Shown here piece after piece: positions 7,758-17,463 of a stretch of 64,000 nt of DNA. Numbering within the stretch: the stretch's first letter is position 1; each line of letters opens with the position of its first letter. The DNA comes from RHKX01 sp046330415. GTDB taxonomy: Bacteria > Actinomycetota > Thermoleophilia > Solirubrobacterales > 70-9. The position numbers were made by a program, and so were the translations under genes. The notes below the pieces were generated by a model that was not told the origin of the DNA, did no database searches, and saw nothing but the letters and a program-made list of their open reading frames with translations. The stretch spans positions 62,001-126,000 of the forward strand of contig JAXLSW010000018.1 of NCBI GenBank assembly GCA_046330415.1. The letters run 5' to 3'.

Positions 7758-8068
7758 GCGACGTCTGGCTCACGATCGGGCTCCTGCTCGTGACCACGGT
7801 GCTCGTCCGGGGCGCGGGGCCGGTCGCGATGGGTGAGCGCGAGCTCGGCCGCCGCACCGCCGGCGTCGTCGAGCTGCTGGCCCCCGCTCTGCTGGCGGCG
7901 CTGATCATCGTCGAGACGGTCGGCGGCAGCGACGGCGGGCTCGACCCCGACGCCCGCATCGCCGGAGTCGCCGCGGCGGGTGCCGTCCTCGCCTGGCGCC
8001 GCGACCGCATGCTCACCGCGGTCTTCGTGGCGGCGGCGGTGACGGCGCTGCTGCGCGCCCTGCTCTGA
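7754..8068 (+). CDS. azlD: AzlD-family exporter small subunit
   Basis: A 104-residue protein with about four hydrophobic segments, the usual size and layout of AzlD. VWLTIGLLLVTTVLVRGAGP opens the protein, and the next helix contains ELLAPALLAALIIVET. It overlaps azlC by 4 bp (ATGA), the standard AzlCD arrangement. The C-terminus RDRMLTAVFVAAAVTALLRALL is typical of the family. A long palindrome follows at 8123-8169. Confidence 0.85.
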   Translation: MSDVWLTIGLLLVTTVLVRGAGPVAMGERELGRRTAGVVELLAPALLAALIIVETVGGSDGGLDPDARIAGVAAAGAVLAWRRDRMLTAVFVAAAVTALLRALL

Positions 8069-8122
8069 GCCAGGCGCCCGCCCGCCACGGGCAGATGACC
8101 ACCGGAGATGCTGGAAACCCCA

Positions 8123-8169
8123 CCGAGTGGCACGAATCGGACGGCCGCCGTCCCTTTCGTGCCACTCGG
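8123..8169. terminator. Long inverted repeat, probable bidirectional terminator
   Basis: CCGAGTGGCACGAA (8123-8136) pairs with TTCGTGCCACTCGG (8156-8169), with an inner GGACGG/CCGTCC extension. It lies between the convergent azlCD and aldehyde dehydrogenase genes. Confidence 0.6.
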
Positions 8170-8249
8170 CGCACAAAGCCCGGACAACGGGCGCGGGCGC
8201 GACCAAGGCGGACCAAAGGTGGCCGGGTGGCGACCATCCGGCCGCCCTC

Positions 8250-8360
8250 CCGAGCGAAGCGAGGCGCTAAGGCCGGAAGGTCCCCCGCCGCCCGGCCGCC
8301 GCCGTATCCGAAGCGAGGCGCTGAGGCCGGACGGCTCCCTCGCCGCCCGGCCGCCGCCGT
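8250..8360. repeat. Tandem 54-bp GC-rich repeats, two copies
   Basis: Two near-identical units share GAAGCGAGGCGCT, GGCCGG and GCCGCCCGGCCGCCGCCG, with matching points at 8256 and 8310. A related family lies at 44123-44275. Both clusters lie just beyond the stop of a minus-strand gene in a convergent spacer. The rest of the gap 8069-8372 holds only the palindrome at 8123-8169. Confidence 0.6.
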
Positions 8361-8372
8361 GCTCGAACGCGC

Positions 8373-9740
8373 CTACTTGACGGCGCGGATCAGCTTCTTG
8401 TTGACGAACTCGTCCATCCCATAGGGGCCGAGCTCGCGGCCGAAGCCGCTTCGCTTGACACCGCCGAACGGGAGCTCGGCGCCGTCGAGGCCGACGCCGT
8501 TGATGAACACCATCCCGGTGTCGAGGGCGTCGGCGATGCGGTCCGCCTGCGCTTCGTCGTCGGTGAACACGTAGGAGCCGAGCCCGAACGGCGTGTCGTT
8601 GGCGAGCTCGATCGCCTCCTCCTCGGAGCCGACTCGGTAGACGCTCGCCACCGGTCCGAAGAACTCCTCGTGGTAGGCGTCGTTGTCCTTCGTGATCCCG
8701 GTGAGGACGGTGGTCGGGAAGTAGTTGTCCTTCCGCTCACCGCCGAGCGCTACCTCTGCGCCGCCCGCGACCGCTCGGTCGAGCTGGTCCTGCAGGCGCT
8801 CGGACGCCGCCGTCGACGAAAGCGGCCCGATCGGCGCCTCGTCCGCCGTCGGATCGGTCGGCTCAGCCGCGCCCATCTTCTCCGTGACCTTGCCGAGGAA
8901 GTCCTCGTAGAGGTCGTCGGCGACGATGAACCGCTTGGCCGCGTTGCACGACTGGCCCGTGTTGTCGAGCCGCGCGCCGACGGCCGCCTCCGCGGCCTCC
9001 TCGACGTCGCCGCTGAGGAAGATGAACGGGTCGGAGCCGCCCATCTCGAGCACGACCTTCTTCAGGTTGCGGCCGGCGATCTCGGCGACCGCGGAGCCCG
9101 CTCGCTCGGAGCCGGTCACCGAGACGCCGCGCACGCGCGGGTCGGCGATCGCCTCCGCGATCTGGTCGTTGGTGGCGAGGATCGTCTGGTAGGCGCCGTC
9201 GGGGAAGCCGACCTCGTCCATCATCTTCTGCACGGCCTCGGCCGACTCCGGGCACTGCGGCGCCGGCTTCAGCAGGATCGTGTTGCCGACGATCAGATTC
9301 GGGCCCGCGAACCGGGCGATCTGGTAGTAGGGGAAGTTCCACGGCATGATCCCGATGAGCGGCCCCATGCCGGTCCGGCGGATCAGCGCCGTGCCCTCGC
9401 CGGCGAGCAGCTCGATCGGTTCGTCCGCCAGGAACTTCTCGGCGCGCTCGGCGTAGTAGCCGTAGATGTCGCCGCAGAAGTCGACCTCCATCAGCGCCTG
9501 ATCCATCGGCTTGCCCATCTCCTTGACGGCGATGGCCGCAAGCTCCTCGCGACGCTCGATGTGGAGGTCGGCGACCTTCTGGATCATCGCCGCGCGGTCT
9601 GCGACGGCAGAGGACTTGCCCCACCCGACGTGGGCGTCCCACGCCTTGCCGATCGCCGCGTCGAGCTCGGAGTCGGTGATCTCCGGGTACTCCTGGACCT
9701 TCTCGCCGGTGGCCGGGTTGACGACCGCGTAGCTGCTCAT
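8373..9740 (-). CDS. Aldehyde dehydrogenase, succinate-semialdehyde dehydrogenase-like
   Basis: A 455-residue NAD(P)-dependent aldehyde dehydrogenase. Motifs seen: PWNFPYYQ (133-140), the cofactor region SVTGSERAGSAV (207-218), catalytic Glu232 in LEMGGSDP and catalytic Cys265 in NTGQSCNAAKR. The short length and the GQSC-x-AAKR motif favour the SSADH (GabD/Sad) group that oxidises succinate semialdehyde to succinate. ATG 9740 is preceded by GAGGAG. Located 63 bp downstream of alanine dehydrogenase on the same strand, in a putrescine/GABA catabolic neighbourhood. The exact substrate is inferred. Confidence 0.85.
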   Translation of the reverse strand: MSSYAVVNPATGEKVQEYPEITDSELDAAIGKAWDAHVGWGKSSAVADRAAMIQKVADLHIERREELAAIAVKEMGKPMDQALMEVDFCGDIYGYYAERAEKFLADEPIELLAGEGTALIRRTGMGPLIGIMPWNFPYYQIARFAGPNLIVGNTILLKPAPQCPESAEAVQKMMDEVGFPDGAYQTILATNDQIAEAIADPRVRGVSVTGSERAGSAVAEIAGRNLKKVVLEMGGSDPFIFLSGDVEEAAEAAVGARLDNTGQSCNAAKRFIVADDLYEDFLGKVTEKMGAAEPTDPTADEAPIGPLSSTAASERLQDQLDRAVAGGAEVALGGERKDNYFPTTVLTGITKDNDAYHEEFFGPVASVYRVGSEEEAIELANDTPFGLGSYVFTDDEAQADRIADALDTGMVFINGVGLDGAELPFGGVKRSGFGRELGPYGMDEFVNKKLIRAVK

Positions 9741-9803
9741 CTCTCTCTGCTCCTCTGATTCATTGGTTGTCGAACGAACGTTGAACCTGCCCGTCGCCTC
9801 GGT

Positions 9804-10925
9804 CTAGCTGCCGCCGAGCGCCTCCTCGAGCGGGACGTACTCGGCCCCTACCCCCTCGGCCACCGCTTCATGAGTGACCTTGCCGGCGGCGACGTTGACG
9901 CCGGGACGCAGGCCCGGGTCGCGATCGATCGCCGCCTCGACGCCGTTGTCGGCGAGCGACAGCACGTAGGGAAGCGTCGCGTTGGTGAGGGCGTAGGTCG
10001 AGGTGATCGGCACCGCGCCGGGCATGTTGGCGACGCAGTAGTGGGTGATCCCATCGACCTCGTAGACCGGGTCGGAGTGGGTCGTCGGCTTCGAGGTCTC
10101 GAAGCAACCGCCCTGGTCGATCGCGACGTCGACGAGCACGGCGTTCGGCTTCATCAGCCCGAGCTGATCGCGCTTGATCACGTGGGGTGCACGGGCTCCC
10201 TGGACGAGCACCGCGCCGATCACGAGGTCCATGCGGGGCAGCATCTCCTCGATGGAGAGCGTCGAGCTGTAGACCGTCGAGAGCGCACCGGAGAACTGCA
10301 GGTCGGCACGACGCAGCGCGTCGATGTTGAGGTCGAACAGGAACACGTCGGCGGCCATGCCGACGGCGATCTGCGCCGCGTTGATCCCAACCGCCCCCGC
10401 GCCGATGACCATCACGTTCGCCGCTGCCACGCCGGGGACGCCGCCGAGCAGCACGCCGCGGCCACCCATCGGCTTCTCGAGGAAGAACGCGCCCGCCTGA
10501 GTGGCGATCCGGCCGGCGATCTCGCTCATCGGCGCGAGCAGCGGCAGGCCACCGTTGCGGTCCTCGACGGTCTCGTAGGCGATGCACGTCGCCCCCGTCT
10601 TGCAGAGCCCCTCAGTCAGCTCCGGCGCCGGCGCCAGGTGCAGGTAGGTGAACAGGACGGTCTCGGCGCGCAGCAGCTCGACCTCGGACGCCTGCGGCTC
10701 CTTGACCTTGAGCAGCAGGTCGACCTCGCCCCAGACGTCCTCGGCGGTCGGGACGATCTTCGCTCCCTGCGCCTCGTAGTCGGAGTCGGCGATCGCCGAG
10801 CCCTCGCCGGCGCCGCTCTGCACGTAGACCTCGTGCCCATGCTCTGCCAGCTCGCGCGCGCCGACGGCGGTCAGCGCGACTCGATACTCCTCGTCCTTGA
10901 TCTCGGTGGGGACTCCGACCTTCAT
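9804..10925 (-). CDS. ald: Alanine dehydrogenase
   Basis: The 373-residue length is standard for NAD-dependent L-alanine dehydrogenase, which interconverts alanine with pyruvate and ammonia. MKVGVPTEIKDEEYRVALT opens the protein. Substrate residues appear as LLKVKEP (Lys near 73-75) and TYLHLAP (His96), the Rossmann motif as VIGAGAVGINAA near 173, and the catalytic Asp region as VDVAIDQGG near 267. ATG 10925 follows AGGAGG. With a pyruvate-dependent aminotransferase nearby, the likely role is deaminating the alanine produced by transamination. Confidence 0.95.
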   Translation of the reverse strand: MKVGVPTEIKDEEYRVALTAVGARELAEHGHEVYVQSGAGEGSAIADSDYEAQGAKIVPTAEDVWGEVDLLLKVKEPQASEVELLRAETVLFTYLHLAPAPELTEGLCKTGATCIAYETVEDRNGGLPLLAPMSEIAGRIATQAGAFFLEKPMGGRGVLLGGVPGVAAANVMVIGAGAVGINAAQIAVGMAADVFLFDLNIDALRRADLQFSGALSTVYSSTLSIEEMLPRMDLVIGAVLVQGARAPHVIKRDQLGLMKPNAVLVDVAIDQGGCFETSKPTTHSDPVYEVDGITHYCVANMPGAVPITSTYALTNATLPYVLSLADNGVEAAIDRDPGLRPGVNVAAGKVTHEAVAEGVGAEYVPLEEALGGS

Positions 10926-11028
10926 CAGACCTCCTGGGTCTCGTGGATCTCGAATCTGAAGCCTCGTGTCTCTTGCCCCGCGAACATATCTGCCGGGCTG
11001 AGCTGAGGCGGTGGCGCCGATGCGGCCC

Positions 11029-12590
11029 TCATCGGACCAGCTCCCGCGCTCGCAACGCCAGCCAGAGCTCGATGCGGTCCTGCGCCTGGCTGAGGTCGCG
11101 GCCGGTCAGCTCCTCGATCCGGCGGATCCGGTAGCGGAGCGTGTGGCGGTGGCAGTAGAGGTCGCGCGCGGCCCGCTCCCACTGGCCGTTGCGCTCGATG
11201 AACGCCTCCAGCGAGCGCAGCAGCTCGGGCCCGTACTCGCCCTCGCCGTCGGCGATGGGAGCGAGCAGCTCGTCGGCGTAGGTGCGCAGCGCCTCGTCGT
11301 CCTGGATGGAGAGCAGCAGCGTGAAGGCGCCGAGATCACGATGGGAAGCGACCTCCGGGGCGGAGCCGTTGGCCATCGCGGTCGCCTCGAGGGCGCAGCG
11401 GGCCTCGTGGAACGCGCGACGCAGCGACGCGACCGGGAGCGCCCGGCTGGCGGCGGCGCGCACCGGCCGCCCCTCGGTGGAGAGCGCCCGCAGTGGCCCT
11501 CGCGGCCGAGCTCGACCGGGTCGCGGTCGGTGGGATCCGCGATCGCGCAGAGCAACGGGCGCCCGGCGGCGCCGTTGACTGCGACCAGCGCGTTCACCCC
11601 GGCGGCGCGCATGGCCGCGCTCAGGGTCTCGGCGTCCTCGCCCGTGGGATCGAGGTCGTAGAGCAGCACGGCCACCCGCCCGCCAATCCCGAACGGGTGC
11701 AGCCGCCCTCGCAGCTCCTCGGCGCCGAGCCGGCCGCCGAGCGCCTCGGCGAGGACGTCCCCGGCGAGCCGCCGTTCCGTCTCCCGAACCGCCCGGTCGC
11801 GCATCAGCTCGAGCGCGACGACCATCGCCGCCTGCCTGGCGACCAGCCGCTCGAGGTCCCCGACGCTCCCTGCGCGCCGCGCGGTGACGAGCCAGTGCCC
11901 CCGCGAGCCTGCGCCGCCCACAGGGACAGGAACCGCGACGGCGCGGCCGGCGAGCGGGCCGCGCTCGGCGACGAACATCGCCTGTCGGCTGGCACCCGCC
12001 CGCTGCTCGATCTCGGTCCTGATGCTCGCCACGGCCGACTGCGAGAGCCCCCTCTCGTAGGGATGGCGAGCGATCTCGGCGCCACGGCCGTCGAGCAGGA
12101 GCGCCGCCCCGCCGACCGCCTCGGCGATCGCCTTCATGATCGCCTCGAGGCCGCGCTCGGCGAGGACCAGACCCTCGAGCAGTGCGTGCAGCTCGATCCC
12201 GCGCTCCAGCACTGAGTACTGCTCGTTGACGAGCTTCGTGAACGCGCGCTCGGTGATCGCGATGAACGGCATCTCGTAGGGCACCTCGAAGAGCGCAAGC
12301 CCGCGCTCCTCAGCTTCCTCCGCCAGCGCCTCGGGGACGGAGCCGTGGTCGAAGCCGGTCCCGAGCCCGAGCCCGGCAACCCGCTTGTCGGCCAGCCTCC
12401 CGACGAACTCCCGCTGCAGCTCGGCCGAGCCGAGGTTGATTCCGGTCGTCAGCAGCAGCTCGCCGCCCGACAGAAACGGGGTCGGGTCGGCCAGCTCGGA
12501 GATGTGGACCCAGCGGATGCGCGCGTCGGCATCACCCGCGACGAGGAGCTCGAGCTCGAGCTCCTCGAGCAGATCGGAGAGCGTCAGCAA
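11029..12590 (-). CDS. PucR-family transcriptional regulator, frame broken once
   Basis: The N-terminal part (ATG 12590 to about 11500) is a PucR sensor domain: DLLEELELELLVAG, then WVHISELADPTPFLSGGELLLTTG. The C-terminal part (about 11495 to 11029) is in another frame and ends in the PucR helix-turn-helix: AARDLYCHRHTLRYRIRRIEELTG. The break lies near 11496-11500. Restoring one base there joins VELGRE to LRALSTEGRPV. The single loss in a G/C run and otherwise pristine coding suggest a sequencing error, though a real mutation is possible. PucR proteins regulate purine, amino-acid and amine catabolism; the neighbours suggest amine or alanine metabolism. Confidence 0.8.
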
Positions 12591-12633
12591 AGCGCGTCCG
12601 CCGGGATCGCTCGGTCGTTCTCCGCCGCCCGGA

Positions 12634-14025
12634 TCAGCCGGCGGCGGCGACCTTCTCCGCCGCCTCCTCGAGGACGGAGCGGAGGACCGACGCGATCTCG
12701 TCGAACTGCTCGGTGTCGCAGGTCAGCGGCGGCGAGAGCTGGATCACGGGGTCGCCGCGGTCATCGGCGCGGCAGATCAGTCCGCGGCGATACAGCTCCC
12801 CGGAGAGGAAGCCGCGCAGCAGCCACTCGCCCTCTTCGCTGGTGAAGCTCTCCTTCGTGTCGCGATCCTTGACCAGCTCGAGCGCGTGGAAGAACCCGGC
12901 TCCGCGGACGTCACCGACGATCGGGATGTCGCGCAGCTCCTCGAGCTTGCCGCGGAACTCGCCCTCCTTCTCGCGGACGTGCCCGCAGAGGTCCTCCTCG
13001 GCGAAGACGTCGAGGTTGCGGAGCGCCACGGCCGAAGCGACCGGGTGGCCGCCGAACGTGGAGCCGTGCGCGAAGGACGCCTTCCCACTCGAGAACGGCT
13101 CGAACACCTCGTCGGAGGCGATCATCGCGCCCATCGGGATGACAGCCCCGGTGAGCGCCTTCGCGGTCGTGATGATGTCCGGCTGGTAGCCGTAGCGCTC
13201 GCAGCCGAAGTAGTGGCCAAGGCGCCCCCAGGAGCAGATGACCTCGTCGCTGACGAGCAGGATCCCGTGCTCGTCGCAGATCTCCCGGACCCGCTGGAAG
13301 TAGCCCTCCTGCGGCGGGATGCAGCCGCCGGCGTTCTGCAAAGGCTCGAGGATGACCGCGGCGACGGTGTCCGGGCCCTCGAACTCGACCCGCTCGCGCA
13401 GCCGCTCGGCTGCCCAGAGGGGATCCCGCCCCTCCGGCCAGTGGTACTGGTTGGTGTTCGGGACGTGGTTTCCACCGGGCATCGTCGGCTCGAACGGGAC
13501 CTTGAGGTCCGTCAGGCCGGTCGCGCTGAGCGCGCCCATCGTGGTGCCGTGGTAGGCGACCTCGCGGGTGATGATCTTGGTGCGCTGCCCGCGGCCATGG
13601 ACGCGGTGCCAGTTGCGGGCGACTTTGATCGCCGCCTCGACCGCCTCCGAGCCGCTGTTGGTGAAGAAGACGTGGTTGAGATCACCGGGAGCGAGCTCGG
13701 CGACGCGCTGGGCGAGCTCGATCGAGCGCGGATGCGCGTAGCTCCAGTTCGTGTAGAAGTCGAGCTCGCGGATCTGGGCGGCGGCGGCCTCCCCGTAATC
13801 GGCGCGGCCGTGGCCTGCGTTGCAGCAGAACAGGGCGCTGAGTCCATCCAGGTAGCGGTTGCCGTGGTCGTCCCAGACGTAAGCCCCCTCGCCGCGCGCG
13901 ATGATCGGGATCTCGTGATCGCCGTCGTAGCCGCCCATGCGCGAGAAATGCATCCACAGATGCTTGCGGGCGGTCTCCTGAAGGTCGATGCCGGCCGCAG
14001 CAGGCCGGGCGCTGGTCGTTGCCAT
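12634..14025 (-). CDS. Class III pyridoxal-phosphate aminotransferase (putrescine/beta-alanine:pyruvate type)
   Basis: A 463-residue omega-aminotransferase. Visible features: the aromatic-rich substrate region SALFCCNAGHGR near 63, the phosphate-binding TNSGSEAVE (122-130), YHGTTMGALS near 158, Asp260 in VSDEVI and the PLP lysine K289 in TTAKALTG. It resembles putrescine- or beta-alanine:pyruvate aminotransferases (SpuC/AptA type). ATG 14025 follows GGAG. It is divergent from a polyamine-type ABC transporter and upstream of pucR and ald on the same strand, so putrescine or a related omega-amine with pyruvate as acceptor is the best inference. Confidence 0.85.
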   Translation of the reverse strand: MATTSARPAAAGIDLQETARKHLWMHFSRMGGYDGDHEIPIIARGEGAYVWDDHGNRYLDGLSALFCCNAGHGRADYGEAAAAQIRELDFYTNWSYAHPRSIELAQRVAELAPGDLNHVFFTNSGSEAVEAAIKVARNWHRVHGRGQRTKIITREVAYHGTTMGALSATGLTDLKVPFEPTMPGGNHVPNTNQYHWPEGRDPLWAAERLRERVEFEGPDTVAAVILEPLQNAGGCIPPQEGYFQRVREICDEHGILLVSDEVICSWGRLGHYFGCERYGYQPDIITTAKALTGAVIPMGAMIASDEVFEPFSSGKASFAHGSTFGGHPVASAVALRNLDVFAEEDLCGHVREKEGEFRGKLEELRDIPIVGDVRGAGFFHALELVKDRDTKESFTSEEGEWLLRGFLSGELYRRGLICRADDRGDPVIQLSPPLTCDTEQFDEIASVLRSVLEEAAEKVAAAG

Positions 14026-14120
14026 GAGCTCTCCTATCTCTTTGACTCGACGCTTTGCACAACCGTAGACCCTGTCATTGGAGGGCACAAGCTGGATTGA
14101 GTTCAAGTTAGCGAACGCCG

Positions 14121-14139
14121 GTTGTACATGGCGTACAAC
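14121..14139. promoter_or_regulatory. Candidate operator palindrome between aminotransferase and potA
   Basis: GTTGTAC (14121-14127) and GTACAAC (14133-14139) are perfect inverted 7-mers with a 5-bp spacer. They lie in the 223-bp divergent region between the aminotransferase and the transporter operon. An operator for a regulator of the module is inferred. Confidence 0.45.
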
Positions 14140-14169
14140 GTTGCGTGTGAGGATTGGGACTTATGGGGA

Positions 14170-14197
14170 TTGCAACATTTGCCCCGTAGGACATAGT
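14170..14197 (+). promoter_or_regulatory. Candidate promoter of the pot operon
   Basis: TTGCAA (14170-14175) and CATAGT (14192-14197) are 16 bp apart, about 30 bp downstream of the palindrome and about 50 bp before the ATG of potA. Confidence 0.4.
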
Positions 14198-14248
14198 TAG
14201 ATTCCTGTTGCGCCTCGTGGGCAGACGCGGGCGCCGGAGGAGAACCAG

Positions 14249-15445
14249 ATGGAGGCACAGGTGAGCGAGGTATCGACGGACGCTCAACCCAGCGTGGCAT
14301 TGCGCGGGGTGACGAAGCGATTCGGGGACTTCGTCGCGGTCGACGATCTCGACCTCGACATCGGCCAGGGTGAGTTCTTCACCCTCCTCGGCCCGAGCGG
14401 CTGCGGCAAGACAACGACCCTGCGGATGATCGCCGGCTTCGAGTCGCCCGACGAGGGCGAGATCCGCATCGACGGCACCGACGTCGCCGGCCAGCCCGCC
14501 CACGAGCGGCCGACCAACACCGTCTTTCAGAGCTACGCGCTCTTCCCCCACATGAGCGTCAAGGACAACGTCGCCTACGGACTCAAGCGGAAGGGCGTCG
14601 ACAAGGGCGAGATCGACAACCGCGTGCAGGCCGAGCTCGAGCGGGTCGGCCTCTGGGGCGAGGCGAACCGCCGCCCCAACCAGCTCTCCGGCGGCCAGCA
14701 GCAGCGGGTCGCGCTCGCGCGCGCCGTGGTCAACCTCCCCAAGGTGCTGCTGCTGGACGAGCCGCTCGGCGCGCTCGACCTGAAGCTCCGCAAGAACCTG
14801 CAGGTGGAGCTGAAGCGGATCCAGCAGGAGATCGGCATCACGTTCGTCTACGTCACCCACGACCAGGAGGAGGCGCTGACGATGTCGGACCGGATCGCGG
14901 TCATGAACCGCGGCATCGTCGAGCAGGTGGCTCCCCCGGTCGAGATCTACGAGCGCCCCTCGACCACCTTCGTCGCCGGTTTCATCGGCGTCTCGAACCT
15001 GATGCCCGGCACGGTCCGCTCGCTGCACGGCGACAAGGCGGAGGTCGAGCTCGAGGCCGGGATCACCGTCGAGGCCGAGAGCAACGGCCTCGCGACGGGC
15101 GAGCGCTGCCACGCGGTCGTGCGCCCGGAGAAGCTCTACGTCACGACGGCGGGCGACAACGCCCCGACCGGGAACACCCAGAGCGTCGAGGGCGTGGTCG
15201 CGAGCTCCGTCTACCTCGGCACCGCGACGCAGCTCGTCGTCGAGCTCAAGGGCGACGCGAGGATGACCGTCCTCTGCCCGAACACCGACGAGGCCGAGCG
15301 ACAGTCCCTTCCCGGCGGCGGGGCGAACGTCCGGCTCTCCTGGACCCCTGAGCACATCCACCTCGTGCGCGAGTCGGGAACCGAGCGCGCAACCGCAGAC
15401 CACGAGGCGATCGGGCAGGCCCGCAAGGAGGGAGCGGGCGCTTGA
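14249..15445 (+). CDS. potA: Spermidine/putrescine-type ABC transporter ATPase
   Basis: A 398-residue ABC ATPase that drives import. Walker A is GPSGCGKTT (about 49-57), the Q-loop is TVFQSYALFPHMSV, the signature is QLSGGQQQRVALARA, Walker B is VLLLDEPLGALD and the switch His is VTHDQEE. The C-terminal 150 residues form the TOBE regulatory domain of the PotA/MalK-like group. ATG 14249 follows GGAGGAG. It is the first gene of a tightly overlapped operon (binding protein, two permeases, aldehyde dehydrogenase). Confidence 0.93.
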   Translation: MEAQVSEVSTDAQPSVALRGVTKRFGDFVAVDDLDLDIGQGEFFTLLGPSGCGKTTTLRMIAGFESPDEGEIRIDGTDVAGQPAHERPTNTVFQSYALFPHMSVKDNVAYGLKRKGVDKGEIDNRVQAELERVGLWGEANRRPNQLSGGQQQRVALARAVVNLPKVLLLDEPLGALDLKLRKNLQVELKRIQQEIGITFVYVTHDQEEALTMSDRIAVMNRGIVEQVAPPVEIYERPSTTFVAGFIGVSNLMPGTVRSLHGDKAEVELEAGITVEAESNGLATGERCHAVVRPEKLYVTTAGDNAPTGNTQSVEGVVASSVYLGTATQLVVELKGDARMTVLCPNTDEAERQSLPGGGANVRLSWTPEHIHLVRESGTERATADHEAIGQARKEGAGA

Positions 15446-16581
15446 AGCCGCCCTTCCGCATCGTCTTGGCGCTGCTCGGCCTCCTGGCCAGCGCGCTGCT
15501 GGCGGCGGGATGCAGCGACCTCGGAGCCGGCGGGCTCGACGGCCCGATGGAGACCGCCGAGGCGGCTCCCGGACCCGGCAACGGCGAGCTCGTCATCTCG
15601 AACTGGCCCGCCTACATCGACAAGAACACCGTCTCCGAGTTCGAAGAGAAGACCGGGATCTCGGTCGACTACATCGAGGACGTCAACGACAACAACGAGT
15701 TCTTCTCGAAGCTCCAGCCGACCCTGCAGAACCGCGATCCGGCGGGTCGCAGCATCTTCGTCGTCACCGACTGGATGGCGAACAAGATGCACAACCTCGG
15801 CTACCTGCAGAAGTTCGACCAGAAGTCCGTCGCGCCGGCGATGGCGAACCTGGTGCCGAGCCTGCAGAGCCCCGCGTTCGACCCCAAGCGCGAGTTCTCG
15901 CTTCCGTGGCAGAGCGGCATGACCGGGCTCGTCGTCAACACCGCCCAGGCGCCGGACATCAAGAGCATCAACGACCTCTTCGACCCGCAGTACAAGGGCA
16001 AGATCACCGTGCTCAGCGAGATGCGCGACACGGTGCCGCTGATCATGAAGGCGGGCGGGATCGACCCCGCGGACGCGACCGCCGACGACTGGCTGAACGC
16101 GATCGACAAGCTCAAGGACGCCGTCGACTCCGGTCAGATCATCGGCGTCACCGGCAACTCCTACATCAACGACATGGCGCGCGGTGACGTCGTCGCCGCG
16201 ATCGGCTGGTCGGGCGACGCGATCCAGTTGCAGGCCGACGACCCCGACATCCAGTTCGTCATGCCGGAGCAGGGCTGCATCCTCTGGTCCGACAACATGG
16301 TCATCCCGGTCGGAGCGCCGAACCCGGCGGCGGCCTACGAGTGGATGAACTACGTCTACCAGCCGCAGAACCAGGCGCAGATCGCGAACTACAACTACTA
16401 CTTCTCCCCGGTCAAGGGCGTGAAGCCCTACCTGAAGAAGATCAACCCCGAGGCAGCCAAGAGCCCGCTGATCTTCCCGACCGAGGAGTTCACGAAGAAC
16501 TGCTCCACCCAGCCGGATCCGCCGCGGCTGGAGACGGCCGAGATCGAGAAGGCTTTCCAGAGCCTGGTGACGGGAGGCTGA
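15442..16581 (+). CDS. potD: Polyamine ABC transporter substrate-binding lipoprotein
   Basis: A 379-residue PotD/PotF-like periplasmic binding protein. The lipoprotein signal ends at LLAAGC (Cys24). The mature part opens with ELVISNWPAYIDKNTVSEFEEKTGI, typical of polyamine binders, followed by ENNEFFSK-like and VVTDWMANKM blocks and DNMVIPVGAPNPAAAYEWMNY near the C-terminus. TTG 15442 overlaps the potA stop (TTGA), so translation is probably coupled. The ligand (putrescine or spermidine) is inferred from family and neighbours. Confidence 0.9.
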   Translation: MKPPFRIVLALLGLLASALLAAGCSDLGAGGLDGPMETAEAAPGPGNGELVISNWPAYIDKNTVSEFEEKTGISVDYIEDVNDNNEFFSKLQPTLQNRDPAGRSIFVVTDWMANKMHNLGYLQKFDQKSVAPAMANLVPSLQSPAFDPKREFSLPWQSGMTGLVVNTAQAPDIKSINDLFDPQYKGKITVLSEMRDTVPLIMKAGGIDPADATADDWLNAIDKLKDAVDSGQIIGVTGNSYINDMARGDVVAAIGWSGDAIQLQADDPDIQFVMPEQGCILWSDNMVIPVGAPNPAAAYEWMNYVYQPQNQAQIANYNYYFSPVKGVKPYLKKINPEAAKSPLIFPTEEFTKNCSTQPDPPRLETAEIEKAFQSLVTGG

Positions 16582-16584
16582 ACC

Positions 16585-17463
16585 TTGAGCGCGTGGGCGA
16601 AGTCGAGAGGGATCCCCTACTTCCTGATGGGGCCGGGCCTGTTGTGGCTGACGATCTTCTTCGTCCTGCCGATGCTGTTCATGCTCTCGGTGTCGCTGTA
16701 TCAGGGCTCGCTCGACACCACGTTCGAGATGACGTGGCACTTCGAGAACTTCAAGACCGCGATCACCGAGTTCGACACGCAGTTCGTGCGCTCGTTCATC
16801 TACGCGGGAATCGCGACGCTGCTGTGCCTCGTCATCGCCTACCCCCTCTCCTACGCGATCGCCTTCAAGGCCGGGCGCTGGCGGCAGGTGATGCTGCTCT
16901 GCGTGATCGCGCCGTTCTTCACTACCTACCTGATCCGCACCTACGCGTGGCAGACGATCCTGTCCAACGACGGCACCGTGGTCAACATCTTCCAGACGCT
17001 CGGGATCGTCGGCGAGAACGGCACGCTGCTGAAGACGCCGACCGCGGTGATCGCCGGGCTCACCTACAACTTCCTGCCGTTCATGGTCCTGCCGATCTAC
17101 GCGAGCCTCGAGCAGATGGACACGCGGCTGATCGAGGCGGGCCGCGACCTGTACTCGAACGCGCGCACCGCCTTCTTCAAGATCACGCTGCCGATCTCGA
17201 TGCCGGGGGTGATCGCGGGGACGCTGCTGACGTTCATCCCGGCGGTCGGCGACTACGTCAACGCGACGTTCCTCGGGAGCCCCAACCAGGCGATGATCGG
17301 CAACGTCATCCAGAGTCAGTACCTGGTGACGAAGGACTACCCGGTGGCCGCGGCCATCTCCTTCATCATGATGGCGCTGATCGTCCTCATGATCGCGATC
17401 TACATCAAGTTCGCCGGTGAGGAATCCTTGATGGGCGACGACGCGGAGGTGCTGGCGAAGTGA
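16585..17463 (+). CDS. potB: Polyamine ABC transporter permease, PotB type
   Basis: A 292-residue inner-membrane permease with about six transmembrane helices. The binding-protein-dependent transport EAA loop appears as IEAGRDLYSNARTAFFKITLPISMPGV near residues 185-212. The N-terminus YFLMGPGLLWLTIFFVLPML is typical of PotB. TTG 16585 starts 3 bp after the potD stop and the gene overlaps potC by 4 bp. Confidence 0.9.
   Translation: MSAWAKSRGIPYFLMGPGLLWLTIFFVLPMLFMLSVSLYQGSLDTTFEMTWHFENFKTAITEFDTQFVRSFIYAGIATLLCLVIAYPLSYAIAFKAGRWRQVMLLCVIAPFFTTYLIRTYAWQTILSNDGTVVNIFQTLGIVGENGTLLKTPTAVIAGLTYNFLPFMVLPIYASLEQMDTRLIEAGRDLYSNARTAFFKITLPISMPGVIAGTLLTFIPAVGDYVNATFLGSPNQAMIGNVIQSQYLVTKDYPVAAAISFIMMALIVLMIAIYIKFAGEESLMGDDAEVLAK

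Noticed and set aside
12385..14100. A plus-strand open frame of about 570 codons opposite the aminotransferase
   Set aside because: Antisense to a clear PLP enzyme, with no recognisable domain.
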